Below, in pieces: positions 20,627 to 32,137 of a stretch of DNA of 64,000 nt. This DNA is from Papio anubis (taxonomy: Eukaryota; Chordata; Mammalia; Primates; Cercopithecidae). The number at the start of each line of letters is the position of its first letter. Within the stretch, counting starts at the first letter, position 1. The stretch is from the NCBI RefSeq assembly GCF_008728515.1, contig NC_044980.1:31078290-31142289 (forward strand), in the 5' to 3' direction. A program made the translations under genes and the position numbers. The notes below the pieces were generated by a model. The model had not been told where the DNA came from, searched no databases, and worked only from the letters and a program-made list of their open reading frames with translations.

Positions 20627-23092
20627 CGCTTTTTGGTTTTTAATCACTTCCACATTAAAGGCTTTTTTCAAACGTCTGATGATCTTTGATCACTCACTAA
20701 AAAGATAACTGGAAGATCTACATAGATGACATATACCCAGGAATAGTTCCTTCTTACTAAGAAGGAGACATAGAACATGTCTCAGAATCTAGAACAATGC
20801 CTGGCACACATGAACCTTTCCATACATATAATATTTGCTGAGTAACTGAGTGATGTACACTGTTGTTGGGGCCCAGGTAGTTGCAAGTATTAAAAGCTCT
20901 CAGGTGATTGAAATATGCAGCTAGCACGGAGGACCTCTGCTGTAGGGGTAGCTCGCTGGTGGTTTCATTGGAGGAGACACACCTGATAATGGGAAGTCTT
21001 TGTTCTCTGGGGAAACGGATTGGGTAGAAGAGAAATCCCCTACACTGAGGGGAATTGGTTGGCTGCAGTGTTCTGGGAGCCAGATGAGGAGGAGACCTGA
21101 AGTCTAACCATTTGGTGTGATGACTTTCTCTTGTTTGCCTTTTTTTTTAGCTCCTGCCCTCAGCTACACCTGGTGTCTCTGAGTCCAGAGTTGCCGAGAC
21201 ACAGCAGAGCACACAGGTTGGAGAATTTCAGCCTTCACTTGGTACCTAGGGCTAAGGTGATTTAGGGTCTCTTCCACCTCAGTGCACGTTGCCTCCAATT
21301 CCAGAGGCATTCCAGGGCATAAATTCCAACCTGGCTTTCCTCACTGCTGTGCTAGGTTTTCGCTTTCTCCCACCTGCTAAGTCAGTTACCACTAGTTTGT
21401 CTACATCCCAGCTTCCAAAATTGTGTTGCAATCATTGTTTCTCCTGTTCTCTTTATCTTCGAGAGGCCAGCAACCCTCCCTTCACCCTCACTCATGTCAG
21501 ACCATTGTGTTTACTGGCAAATGAGTCTCCCTGCCTGATGCCCCCAACTTTGCCCCAGAACCCTCTTCTCCGTTCTTCCTTCTGTTGCAGGTGCCCACTC
21601 GGGGCCACATTTCAGATAGGCTACATTGAACTTTCATCTCAGCAGTAGTCATTTAAAATGTCCCAGCCCCTGAAGAGAGTGGTGGCTGTTGGTCATTTCT
21701 GTTGGCATGGTAGTGTCTTCTTCATCGGATCATTCATTATGCTGCTGCTTCTGTACAGAGTATTGGGCAGAAGGCATTTTTGAACATATTTGATGCTATG
21801 GCTTATCAGGGCTCTGTCTGTGAGGATAACTGTGTAGCACGTTAACTTTGAAATATATTCATGTCCATTTCCTTCTTTGGCCCTCACCAGCAGCCCACTG
21901 GGTGGTGGTGTGGTCAGGTGGACTTGGAAGCGTTATTCTCTGAGATGATTAGCCTGTTTAGGTCACATATCTCCATTCCACGCCCTAGAGACAAGCAAAG
22001 GAAAGAGCTCGCTATCAAAGGCTAAGCAATAAAGAGTAAAGGGAAGTCTGTTGTGGAGTGTCTAGGGAAGGTGTGTCCACTACCAAGAAAAAGATACAAA
22101 ATACATGGCCCTTTTGCTTTCCCCCTGTGTTGCTGTGTAAACTGGCATAGGCATGTTGCCCCTAACCTGAGGATGCAGCCACTGTGCAGGAGGGAGTAAG
22201 TAGCAGGTCCCAAAGAGTCCCAGAGAAGCACAGCTCAGAGCCCCACCCTTCCTCTGCACTTCTGGCATGTGAGATGATGAATTTCCTCCCTGTTTAAGCC
22301 ACTTTGAGTCAGGGTTTGATATCATTTGCTGCTAAAGTCATACAGGTGGAGATTGATTTATGCATTGCTCATCTCCAAAAAGAGGTGAGGCAGACCATGG
22401 GCTCACTCAGATTTGAGCTCCCCAATTCCTCTTCTGATTCTCATTCTGATTCCAAGTAGAATTCCTCTCTACTCTGCCTATTTTCTAGGCAGATGAAAGT
22501 AATTTTATTCTTTCTTCCAACTTCAAAGGAAGGAATAACTATGGAGACATTTGGGGAAAAGGGGGAGTTCCTTGCTTTGGAGATTACTGGCTGAACCCAG
22601 GGAGCAAACATCCTGGGCTGTCACTGAAGTGAGGACTGCTTCTAAATGACACAGCACTGAAGACACTGTGCTCCTGCTTGTGAAAAGGCAAGCGCTAGTT
22701 CTCACTCCCTCCTAGGACTGTGGAGGCTGAAAAGTCTGCCTGCAGACTTGGTATGATTTCCTCCGTCTTCCACCCTTTGTGCCTCCTAGACTTTGGGAAG
22801 TTTTGAAGATGAAACAAGCTCCGGAAGTGCTCGGTGCTGTCAGGAAGACCAGAATGCCGGAGAAAGTACCCTGTTTGTTCCTGTGTTTTCCGATCTGACT
22901 CAAGTGGCAATGATTTGAGTCACTTTTATGAATGGAAGGCCGTCAGAGCCTGTTCTATACTATATAATATATATGCCTTATACTATACAGTTCATCATTA
23001 CATCCTGAACACCCTACACCATCTGTGATAAACAATTGGTATTCAGACATTATTGTGAATGAACAACACAAGGATTGCTCATGTTAATAGAC
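20627..23092. other. 2.4 kb repeat-poor interval
   Basis: Possible short MIR relic near 20785-20855 (ACAATGCCTGGCACAC). The 119-aa frame at 21289-21648 has no recognisable domain or splice context. AT-rich stretch at 22950-22985. No exon can be supported from sequence alone. Confidence 0.45.
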
Positions 23093-23392
23093 TCTTTTTT
23101 TTTTTTTTTTGAGATGGAGTCTCGCTTTGTTGCCCAGGCTGGAGTGCAGTGGCACAATCTCAGCTCACCCCAACATCCACCCCAGGGTTCCAGCCATTCT
23201 CCTGTCTCAGCCTCCCAAGTAGCTGGGAGTACAGGTGCGCTCCACCACACCCAGCTAATTTTTGTATTTTTAGTAGAGACAGAGGTTTTGCCATGTTGGC
23301 CAGGCTGGTCTCAAACTCCTGATCTCAGATGATCCACCCATCTCGGCCTCTCAAAGTGCTGGGATTACAGGTGTGAGCCACCATGCCAGGCC
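23093..23392 (-). repeat. Full-length Alu
   Basis: T17 tail at left, ends GAGCCACCATGCCAGGCC. Confidence 0.94.
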
Positions 23393-23542
23393 GACTCGCT
23401 AATTTTAATGGCAGCGTATTTTCTCATTGAGTTGAAGGACCATAATTTGCACATCTACATCCCCAGGACTGGACATTTAAGTAGTATGGGCTAGAATATC
23501 TGAGACATGCGGTCATTAATTGGGAGATAACCATGAGACTGT

Positions 23543-23706
23543 TTTGTTTTGAGAATGAGTTTTGTTCCCCAGGCTGGAGTGCAGTAGTGCAATCTTGGCT
23601 CACTGCAATCTCCGCCTCCCGGGTTCAAGCAATTCTCCTACCTCAGCCTCCCTAGTAACTGGGAGTACAGGCACATGCCCCCAGACCCAGCTAATTTTTA
23701 TTATTA
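23543..23706 (-). repeat. Outer Alu, right-arm half (interrupted)
   Basis: First half of a minus-strand Alu whose other half is at 24010-24150. The host Alu is bracketed by CCATGAGAC (23531-23539 and about 24149-24157). Confidence 0.92.
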
Positions 23707-24009
23707 TTTTTTTTTCCGAGACAAAGCATTGCTCTTTCCCCCAGGCTGGAGTGCAGTGGCCTGATCTCGGCTCGTTGCAGCCTCTGCCTCCTGGGTTCAG
23801 TGATTCTCCTGCCTCCCAAGTAGCTGGGATTACAGGCGCGCGCCACTATGCCTAGCTAATTTTTTTGTATTTTTGGTAGAGACAGGGTTTCACCATGTTG
23901 GCCAGGCTGGTCTCAAACTCCTGACCTTGTGATCTGCCTGCCTCAGCCTCCCAAGGCGTGGCAATCCCGTGCCTGCTGGGATTACAGGCATGAACCATGG
24001 TGCCCGGCC
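23707..24009 (-). repeat. Inner Alu inserted into another Alu
   Basis: Complete Alu in the same orientation, inserted at the A-rich linker of the outer element. TAATTTTTATTATTATTTTT and AATTTTTATTTTTATTTTTT flank it. Its left arm has an insertion of about 17 bases (GCGTGGCAATCCCGTGCC). Confidence 0.92.
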
Positions 24010-24150
24010 AATTTTTATTTTTATTTTTTAGTAGAGACGGAGCTTCACCATGTTGGTCAGGCTGGTCTCGAACTCCTGACTGCAAGTGATTCTGCCTGCC
24101 TTGACCTCCCAAAGTGCTGGGCTTATAGCCGTGAGCCACTGTGCCCAGCC
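24010..24150 (-). repeat. Outer Alu, left-arm half (interrupted)
   Basis: Remaining half of the outer Alu, from the linker to GCCACTGTGCCCAGCC. Confidence 0.92.
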
Positions 24151-24157
24151 ATGAGAC

Positions 24158-24945
24158 CTTTTTTTTTTGACTGTTTTGTTACTTCTCCATCTTCCTGACC
24201 CCCCTAACCTTCAGAGAGGCCCTAATCATCCCAGTTCCAGATTCCCATTGCCAGCAACAGAACTCAGCACAAAAGTAGACGGCATTTTGGAAGCGCTGAT
24301 ATTTTTGTAACTTTCCCAGGGGTTCCTGTTAAGCATTAGTTGGCAGGGAATTGCCACTTGAAATGTGCATCCCTGAAGTGGTGCCTGCCCAGCGTGGTTT
24401 TCCAGGTGGTTTCTTCTCACATGTCTTACTACACTTTTGAATCTAGAGATTATATATCTGGCTCTTTCATTTGTTAGGACTTTTGGCTGACCTCTGAGAT
24501 GCCTGTTTTAATTGCCAACTGATAGAAAATGTAAGTGGAAAAATGCATTAGGATGCAAAGTTTGGAGTTGGAAATGGGTGAGCTTGTGGGGATAGGGGAT
24601 GAAGGAAAACTGTTAGAGACAATTTTGTCTGGTTAGTGGGCTGTTGTCTTAGCAGTTTCACTTGTCAGCCCCTCTGTAAATAAATATACCATTCCTTAAA
24701 CAATATAAGCATTCTGTGGAAGTTTACACATAAAGAAATCTACACATAAATAAATTTCTGTTTTTGTAACTTACATTTGAGATATGCTATAAGACCTCGA
24801 TATTTCCATTTAGATTAATCCTATGATGAAGCCCTTTTGTAGAACACATAATATTTTTTTTAAAAGTCAAAAGACATATCAGATATATATGTATGTGTGA
24901 GTGTAACTTACAGTTCTGTATGTGTTGTCATTTCTTTCCCCGCCC
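24158..24945. other. Unique sequence
   Basis: No gene or young repeat recognised. AT-rich toward 24650-24890. Confidence 0.4.
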
Positions 24946-24949
24946 CCAG

Positions 24950-25395
24950 TTCATTCTCTGACTTCCTCTGTACTAAGAGGATTGTGTCTGTGATCTGCAG
25001 CATCTGGTCCTTGCTTTTTCTGTTTCTGGTTGGGTTCAGCCAATGGGAGGCACTGGCAGAGGATCAGAGGAGGAGGAAAGAGCATCTGGGTATTTATCTC
25101 CCTCACAGTCCCCCTAACCTTGCTGGGGTTCTGACGATGGCAGATTTCCTCAAAGCGCTTGAGGCAACTCACTTTCCTTGCTTCAGTTCCTGCATAGTCT
25201 GATAATACTGCTTCCTCCCCATGCTCTGCAGACCTAGAGGCCCTAGCAGTTTCCCTGCTGTTGTTGCTAGCCCCGGGGTGCTGCACTCTGCCTGTCTCCT
25301 GTCTGCACCTCTGTAAACAGTCCCTGCCTAAAACAGTCTCCACTGAAACTTTTTTCAGTGTGCCTTCTGTTTCCTGCTGGACTCTGACTGATAGT
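24950..25395 (+). repeat. Dispersed LTR-like repeat, family not assigned
   Basis: GGTTGGGTTCAGCCAATGGG, then GCTAGCCCCGGGGTGCTGC and a terminal GTTTCCTGCTGGACTCTGAC TGATAG resemble a common mammalian LTR-like repeat. Frames on both strands here are by-products. Confidence 0.5.
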
Positions 25396-25482
25396 CTATG
25401 TCCATTTTTTTCTCATATATAATCTTAATTGTCATGCTTGGCTCTAAAGTGCCAGTTACTTTGAATTTGAATTGTATCCTTT

Positions 25483-25773
25483 TCTTTTTTTTTTTTTTTT
25501 CTTTGGAGACGGAGTTTTGCTCTTGTCGCCCAGGCCTACTGGGCCTCAGCTCACTGCAACCTCTGCCTCCCAGGTTCAAGTGATTCTCCTGCATCAGCCT
25601 ACCGAGTAGCTGGGATTACAGGCATGCACCACCACACCTGGCCAATTTTTGTGTTAGTAGAGACAGGGTTTCACCATATTGGCCAAGCTGGTCTCTAACT
25701 CCTGACCTCAGGTGATCTACTCACCTCAGAATCCCAGTGCTGGGATTACAGGCGTGAGCCACCATGCCCATCC
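25483..25773 (-). repeat. Full-length Alu
   Basis: Bracketed by GAATTGTATC at 25469-25478 and 25774-25783. Small deletion in the right arm (CCCAGGCCTACTGGGCC). Confidence 0.94.
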
Positions 25774-25800
25774 GAATTGTATCTTATGTGAGATTTGTCT

Positions 25801-26088
25801 TTTTGTTTTTTTGAGACGGAGTCTTGCTCTGTCGCCCAGGCTAGAGTGCAGTGGCACAATCTCGGCTCACTGCAAGCTCCACCTCCCGGGTTCACGCCAT
25901 TCTCCTGCCTCAGCCTCCCGAGTAGGTGGGACTACAGGCGCCCACCACATCTGGCTAATTTTTGTATTTTTAGTAGAGACGGGGTTTCACCGTGTTAGCC
26001 AGGATGGTCTCAATCTCCTGACCTCGTGATCCACCTGCCTCAGCCTCCCAAAGTGTTGGGATTACAAGTGTGAGCCACCGCGCCTGGC
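25801..26088 (-). repeat. AluY-like element
   Basis: Y-type CTGCAAGCTCCACCTC and CACCGTGTTAGCCAGGATGG. TGAGATTTGTC occurs on both sides. Confidence 0.94.
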
Positions 26089-26224
26089 TGAGATTTGTCA
26101 TCTTGTGTCTATTCTGTCCTTTCCAATAGATTATGAGTCCTGCGGGAGGAGGAAGATGATTCAGCCTTCTCCCTACAGTGTGTTACACTGTTTAACATAG
26201 AGGTTACAAGAATTGGTAACTCTT

Positions 26225-26521
26225 TTTTGTTGTTTTTGTTTTGTTTTTGGCTTTTCTTGAGATAAGTTCTGTTTCTCCCAGGTTGGTGTGCAGTGTGCGC
26301 CATCACGCTGAGCTCACTGCAGCCTGACCTTCAGACCCAGTGATCCCACACCTTGAACCTCCCAAGTGCTGACCACAGGTAGCCCACCTCTGCCTATTTT
26401 ATTTTTGTAGAGAGATAAGTCTCCTGTGTTGCCCAGGCTGTTGTGAACCTCTGGGCTCAAAACAATCCCCAAGCCCAGGTTTCCAAAGTGCAGGGATTAC
26501 AGGTGTGAGCCACCTGTGTCT
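26225..26521 (-). repeat. Old, degraded Alu (AluJ-like)
   Basis: Many deletions and substitutions, but the arm order is recognisable: GAGCTCACTGCAGCCTGACC, then GTTGCCCAGGCTGTTGTGAA and GGGATTACAGGTGTGAGCC. Confidence 0.85.
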
Positions 26522-26528
26522 AGTGGCA

Positions 26529-26670
26529 ACTTTTTTTGAGACGGAGTCTTGCTCTGTCGCCCAGGGCTTTCGCTGGAGTGCAGGGCACACCTTGGCTCAC
26601 TGCAAGTCTCGGCCTCCGGTTCTCTACGCATTCCTCCTGCCTCTCAGCCTTTTAATCCCCTGGGTTTACC
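26529..26670 (-). repeat. Degraded Alu right-arm fragment
   Basis: GAGACGGAGTCTTGCTCTGTCGCCCAG to a decayed end around CTCAGCCTTTTAATC. The left arm is missing. Confidence 0.8.
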
Positions 26671-26685
26671 AGGATGGCAACTCTT

Positions 26686-26985
26686 GTTTTTGTTTTGGTT
26701 TTTTTGAGATAGGGTCTCACTGTTGCCAAGGCTGGAGTATAGTGGTGCAATCACAGCTCACTGCGACCTATGCCTCTCTGGCTGAAGCAGTTCTCCCCAC
26801 CTCAGCCTCACGAGCTGGGACTGCAGGTGGGCGCCATCACACCTGGCCAATTTTGGTCTTTTTTGTGAAGATGGAGTTTTGCCATGTTGTCCAGGTTGGT
26901 CTCCAACTCCTGAACTCAAGCAATCGGGCTGCCTCGGCCTCTGAAATTGTTGGGATTACAGGCGTGAGCCACCGCACCCAGCCTC
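26686..26985 (-). repeat. AluJ-like element with 15-bp target duplication
   Basis: AGGATGGCAACTCTT (26671-26685) and AGGATGGCAGCTCTT (26986-27000) bracket the element. Diverged, with several small deletions. Confidence 0.93.
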
Positions 26986-27053
26986 AGGATGGCAGCTCTT
27001 GAAGTAGAATAATAACATACATATTGAAGTGCATGTGTGTGTTTAGTGTTAGT

Positions 27054-27405
27054 GCTATTGGCAGTTCCTTCTAGCAGTGCTGCAGCTGAGCTCAGAGTCT
27101 TAATTCCTGCTGTCGGCTCGGGCATCTGAGGGCAGAGAGAAGGGTGGGTCTGACCCCTTGCAGAAGGTGGTGATGGCGTCTGGGAGGATTCGTGCCCTCA
27201 CAGCTGCCCAGGAGCCTCCCCGATGATACTCTCCCACCACCCTTAAAGGCATCATACCACAAGTGTGCAAATTATTTTTTTTAAAAAAAGAAGAGAAAGG
27301 GAAGACAGAAAGCCACTGACCCTGCCAGCTGACCAGATGTTGGCCATGCTGTCCTGTGGGAGAGGCACCTGTTTCTGTGTCCTTGGGACCCAGCATTTTG
27401 GATTC
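27054..27405 (+). repeat. Local duplication, copy 1
   Basis: About 350 bases repeated in direct orientation 3.4 kb downstream, about 95% identical by eye. Not an Alu, L1 or LTR that I recognise. Right after it, AGTCCGTATGCA is itself repeated. Confidence 0.9.
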
Positions 27406-28577
27406 TAGTCCGTATGCATTGTAGTCCGTATGCAGGTATCATATCTGTGACTATTAGCGAATTTTCATAACTTTCATTTGCGTCCTTATCGGTGTCGGTT
27501 CATTCATGCAGTAAGCAATTACTGAGTGCCAGTTACAGGCAACACACTGCTAGCAATTAGCTGTCATGTTTTTCAGAGTCAGGGGTTCCTTAAGGGACTG
27601 AAATAATAGAACTTTCTAGCTAGAAGGGATCTCGGATCATGTCTAATCTAGCTTCATCCTTTGAAGGTGAAGTTCAGCTCAAGAGGTTCAGGGCTTTGTC
27701 TGGAGCACAGTAAATGCCGTGGATGGTACCAGACCTCCATGCCTTGACTCTGCCTGGAGTTCTTTCCTCGTTTTGCTCTGATTACACCACCTGGTCATTT
27801 CCTGGGTGCTTTCTGGTGCAGCTAACCTCCACCAGGTATCCTTTAAAAAGCTTCTCTGCTGTTCTTTATTGCTTCCCTCTGGCTGCAAATGCAAACCAGA
27901 TAGTCATGCTCTGAGCTCATAAAAAAACCTAATGGGATGCAGACAGCAGATTCCAACCTAGACTTCAACACAGCCCCAATGTATACAGCTGGGGGCTATC
28001 CAGACCAGCCCACCGCTGCTTTGGAGCATCTCTCCTCCTCTAAACTTCAGAGCAGCATTTCATGTGGGTGTATGAGGTGCTAGGATTGGGTTGGGTGAGT
28101 TAGTTATAAGTTATGTGGTTTTTGGAGCCAGAGCCTCAGCCCTCATCTGCAGAAGAAGTGGTTTCCTTCAGGCCAGGTGAGGGCTGCTGGCAGAGCCTTT
28201 CTCTGGGAGGCCTTTGCTGCCGCACGGGGATCGGTGCTGCTTCTGGTTTGGCCCTTCATGGGTCTGTATTTATTTCAATGACCAGGGTATCAGGTGTCCC
28301 CTACAAAATCAAAAACTTCTGACTCCACTAAATTTACAGCTTCAAGTTGGATTCAGATGGACAAGAAAAAGCCTTTCCTTAATGAAGAGACACAAAGTCA
28401 GTTAGACTGCCTGAGCAAGCCTAGGTCTCCATGTGATGAGGTGAATCCCAGTTATAGAGTGTTCCGCCCTCCACGTGTTACGTTCTTCTACATATGTGTG
28501 TCAGCCAGAGTCCTGATAAATCCCTACTCATACCTATGAGACATAGGTTTAGGAAGATTAGGGAAAGGAAGGTAGCA
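27406..28577. other. Unique sequence
   Basis: No exon or young repeat recognised. About 27490-27560 may be an old dispersed-repeat relic. Confidence 0.4.
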
Positions 28578-28603
28578 GGGGTGGGGCGGGGCGGGGCAGG
28601 GGG
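28578..28603 (+). other. G-quadruplex-type tract with GC boxes
   Basis: Five runs of four or five G separated by one or two bases (loops T, C, C, CA). The overlapping GGGGCGGGG units also match Sp1/GC-box motifs. Not located in a CpG island. Confidence 0.7.
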
Positions 28604-28604
28604 A

Positions 28605-28795
28605 GCTGGTAACCTTTAGTGAGTGCCCGCTATTTGTCAGGATTTGTGCTGGGAGTTTTAACTGGGGGATCTCACACCTAGATAGCAGAGGGTTATTTTG
28701 TAGATCTGGACCTGAGGCTCAGAAGGGCCTTGACATACCCTCTGTTGCACAGGTAATGTAAGGTGGTTGTGTCACGAAGTCACCTCTGTCTGACC
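28605..28795 (-). repeat. MIR SINE relic
   Basis: Inverted MIR: TTTAGTGAGTGCCCGCTATTTG, then GACCTGAGGCTCAGAAGGGC and a tail near CTCTGTCTGACCCC. Confidence 0.75.
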
Positions 28796-28845
28796 CCCAC
28801 ACACAAACCATCTCAGTGAAGGAATATTGTTCTAAATGCAGCTGT

Positions 28846-29157
28846 TGGCCAGGTGTGGTGGCTCACGCCTGTAATCCCAGCACTTTGAGAGGCTGAGGTG
28901 GGTGGATCACGAGGTCAGCAGTTCAAGACCAGCCTGGCCAACATGGTGAAACCCTGTCTCTATTAAAACTACAAAAATTAGCTGGGTCTGGTGGCATGTG
29001 CCTGTAGTCTCAGCTACTCAGGAGGCTGAGGCAGGAGAATCGCTTGGGCCTGGGAGGTAGAGGTTGCAGTGAGCCAAGATTGCACCACCTGCACTCCAGC
29101 CTGGGTGACAGAGCGAGACTGTCTCTAAATAAATAAATAAATAAATAATCAACAAAT
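28846..29157 (+). repeat. Alu with (AAAT)n tail
   Basis: Starts GGCCAGGTGTGGTGGCTCAC; the tail is about six AAAT units. TAAATGCAGCTGT and TAAACGCAGCTGT flank it as target-site duplication. Confidence 0.94.
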
Positions 29158-29199
29158 AAACGCAGCTGTCCCATGTCAGTTTGGGAAAAGCTAGTTAGC

Positions 29200-29340
29200 A
29201 TCCCTGCCTTGCTTTTCTCAACTGTAAAGTGGGGATAAAGTTTGTCACTCCCTCATAGGTTCATGGTGAGGATGGAGTGAGTGAGGGACTGCGCATAGCG
29301 TTCATTGCTATGCCGACCATGGATGCCCTTAATAAAACTT
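29200..29340 (+). repeat. MIR SINE 3' relic
   Basis: TTCTCAACTGTAAAGTGGGG, then TCATGGTGAGGATGGAGTGAG resembles the central and 3' parts of MIR. Confidence 0.6.
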
Positions 29341-29471
29341 AACTCCTGAGACCCTCGTGCTGGGTCTGCTGCTGCAGCTTTTTCTAATGGGTTTTGTCAC
29401 TTTGGAGCCAATTGTTAACATCCTTGAATTATTTTGCTCATTCATAAAATGAGGCTTGTGTTAAAGGTGAG

Positions 29472-29773
29472 GTTTTTTTTTGTTGTTTTTGAGACAGAGT
29501 CTTGCTCTGTCCCCCAGGCTGGAGTGCAGTGGCACAATGTCAGCTCACTGGAACCACCGCCTCCCGGGTTCAAGCAGATTCTCCTGCCTCAGGCTCCAGA
29601 GTAGCTGGAATTACAGGTGTGTACCACCACTCCTGGCTAACTATTTTATTTTTAGCAGAGATGGGATTTTGCCATGTTGGACAGGCTGGTCTTGAACTCC
29701 TGGCCTCAAGTGATCTGCCTGCTTCAGCCTCCCAAAGTTCTGGGATTACAGACATGAGCTACCGTGCCTAGCC
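29472..29773 (-). repeat. Full-length Alu
   Basis: AAAGGTGAGGTTTT and AAAGGTCAGTTTT flank the element as a diverged target-site duplication. Confidence 0.94.
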
Positions 29774-30087
29774 AAAGGTCAGTTTTCTTAATGGAGAAAA
29801 TCCCAAAGAGAAAGAGGCTAATCCCCATCTTTCATGTTGTAACTATCAAAGTTCCAGACATGCTCTGTCTGTATCTTCCTTCAGAACAAATCCATTCATG
29901 TATACTGGTAAGAGGCTGGACTTGGTCAGTTGTGCAGGAGGAACCTGTGCTCTCTGTAGTTAATTCCAGCCACCCTCCTCAGTCCTCACCGCTTGGGCTT
30001 CCTCTCCTTCCTGACTCATTGTCCCTGTGACGTATATTCATCAGCACTGTCCATCTCTTTTTTTCTGCCTCCCCCACCCCTTGGAAC
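29774..30087. other. Unique sequence
   Basis: About 300 bases with no recognised gene or repeat. Confidence 0.4.
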
Positions 30088-30104
30088 AGAAATGTATTGA
30101 CTGC

Positions 30105-30274
30105 ATACAAAAATTAGCTGGGCATGGTGGCGAGCGCCTGTAGTCCCAGCTACTCAGGAGGCTGAGGCAGGAGAATGGCGTGAACCTGGGAGGCGGAGGT
30201 TGCAGTGAGCTGAGATCGCACCGCTGCACTCCAACCTGGGCGACGGAGCGAGACTCCGTCTCAAAAGAGAAAAA
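30105..30274 (+). repeat. 5'-truncated AluY-like insertion
   Basis: Begins at AAAATTAGCTGGGCATGG, so only the right arm was inserted. AGAAATGTATTGACTGC before and AGAAATGTATTGGCTGC after confirm that it integrated already truncated. Confidence 0.94.
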
Positions 30275-30455
30275 AGAAATGTATTGGCTGCGATGAGCAT
30301 CTTTTATAGCTTGGAATATTGTCCATTGTCCTTTCCACTTCAGTCACTGAAATAGGTAATGACGGGGACTCCCTTGAAGATCCCGAGGTGTTACACCTTT
30401 CTTCAGGATGTTCCAGAAAATTCTCCGTCTCTTACAGCCCTCTCTGGCTCTTGTT

Positions 30456-30804
30456 GCTATCCGCAGTGCCTTCTGGCAGTGCTGCAGCTGAGCTCAGAGT
30501 CTTAATTCCTGCTGTTGGCTCGGGCATCTGAGGGCAGAGAGAGGGTGGGTCTGACCCCCTGCAGAAGGTGGTGATGGCGTCTGGGAGGATTCGTGCCCTC
30601 ACAGCTGCTCAGGAGCCTCCCTGATGATACTCTCCCACCACCCTTAAAGGCATCATACCACAAGTGTGCAAATTATTTTTTAAAAAAAGAAGAGAAAGGG
30701 AAGACAGAAAGCCACTCACCCTGCCAGCTGACCTCACGTTAGCCATACTGTCCTGTGGGAGAGGCACCTGTTTCTGTGTCCTTGGGACTCAACATTTTGG
30801 ATTC
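30456..30804 (+). repeat. Local duplication, copy 2
   Basis: Partner of 27054-27405. Differences are about 15 substitutions plus short indels in G and T runs. Homology ends at GGATTC on the right and near GCTAT on the left. Confidence 0.9.
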
Positions 30805-31276
30805 CTCTGGAGTCCCCCAACTCTAGCTTGGGGAATTCTACTTAAGACTTAGTACCATATTGTCTTAGCCACCTGCTGAGGGAAAAGGGCATTTGAGAGA
30901 AAATACGGAAAATATGTTATACAGCTTACCACATATGCCCAAATACAAGGTGGAGAGTCCACCCAGCCCCCACAAAAAGTTACCAGACATGAGAGAGTGG
31001 CCTTATATGTTTAAGTCTCTCTAAGTTCTCTCACACCGTGGGAGGGTCTTGCAATTATTTTATTTTGAACAAAGTACTCTTTAGAGAACACACATTACCT
31101 TGAAATGACCTTACTCAGTGCTGTTTTTGGATGTTTTAGAGGTCAGCTAAGGAAATCATGTTTTTAAAAAGGAGGAGGGTGGTTTAAAACATCTAGTAAT
31201 ATTCCAGAGCATCTGACCTCATAACAAGTGTCAGGTTTCCTTGTAAACAAGGCTTTTTTAAAGATCATTTAAAAAT
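30805..31276. other. Unique sequence
   Basis: No recognised gene or repeat. Confidence 0.4.
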
Positions 31277-31286
31277 GGAACAAGTT

Positions 31287-31582
31287 GGCCAGGCGCAGTT
31301 GCTCACGCCTATAATCCCAGCACTTTGGGAGGGCGAGGCGGGTGGATCACCTGAGGTGAGGAGTTCAAGACCAGACTGGTCAACATGATGAAACCCTGTT
31401 TCTACTAAAAATACAAAAATTAGCCGGGCATGGTGGTGGGCGCCTGTAATCCCAGCTATTCAGGAGGCTGAGGCAGGAGAGTTGCTTGAACCCGGGAGGT
31501 GGAGGTTGCAGTGAGTAGAAATCGTACCACTGCACTCTAGCATGTGCGACAGAGCGAGACTGTTTGAAAAAAAAAAAAAAAA
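31287..31582 (+). repeat. AluS-like element
   Basis: GGAACAAGTT at 31277-31286 and 31583-31592 brackets the element. Confidence 0.95.
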
Positions 31583-31592
31583 GGAACAAGTT

Positions 31593-32123
31593 AAGAACCT
31601 TATTCAAATAACTTAGATCAAAGTGAAGAAGATATGTTCTGGAAAACTCAAAATGTAGCTGTAATCACAGGAAGTGGTGTAAAAATGCCAGTGCCACTGT
31701 AGACTTTAAATAAATGTTTTCCTAAAGTGTGAGAGTGAGAGTTGGGAAGAAAGCAGAAATCTTTCTAAGTTAGCATTAATTTATATAATGTTTACATATT
31801 CATGTATATAATATACACGTGTATATGCATTATTCTATTAACACCTTAAGATATCTTAAGTGTATCATATTTTAATATTGTAAATGGGATATTTGCATCT
31901 AATAATATAGATTCACTTACATTTAATCAAATTGCCCCCAAAACATTTTCAGCTGTCATCTAATGGGGATAGTAGAGGATCACCTGTATTTGGAATAGTT
32001 GTATGATCTAATGGAGAAATCTTTAATTCATCGCAATTATATAGAAAGTGCATGTCAAGAAGTATTTTAATAATATGTATGTCATCTTGAATCATTGCTT
32101 CCATACCTTCATTCTTGTTTCTT
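31593..32123. other. AT-rich unique sequence
   Basis: No recognised gene. AT-rich, with TATATAATATACACGTGTATATG near 31800. Confidence 0.4.
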
Positions 32124-32137
32124 GCTTGAGCTTTCTT

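Noticed and set aside
21289..21648. 119-aa plus-strand frame in repeat-poor DNA
   Set aside because: No domain recognised and no supporting signals; could be checked by transcript data but is not supported here.
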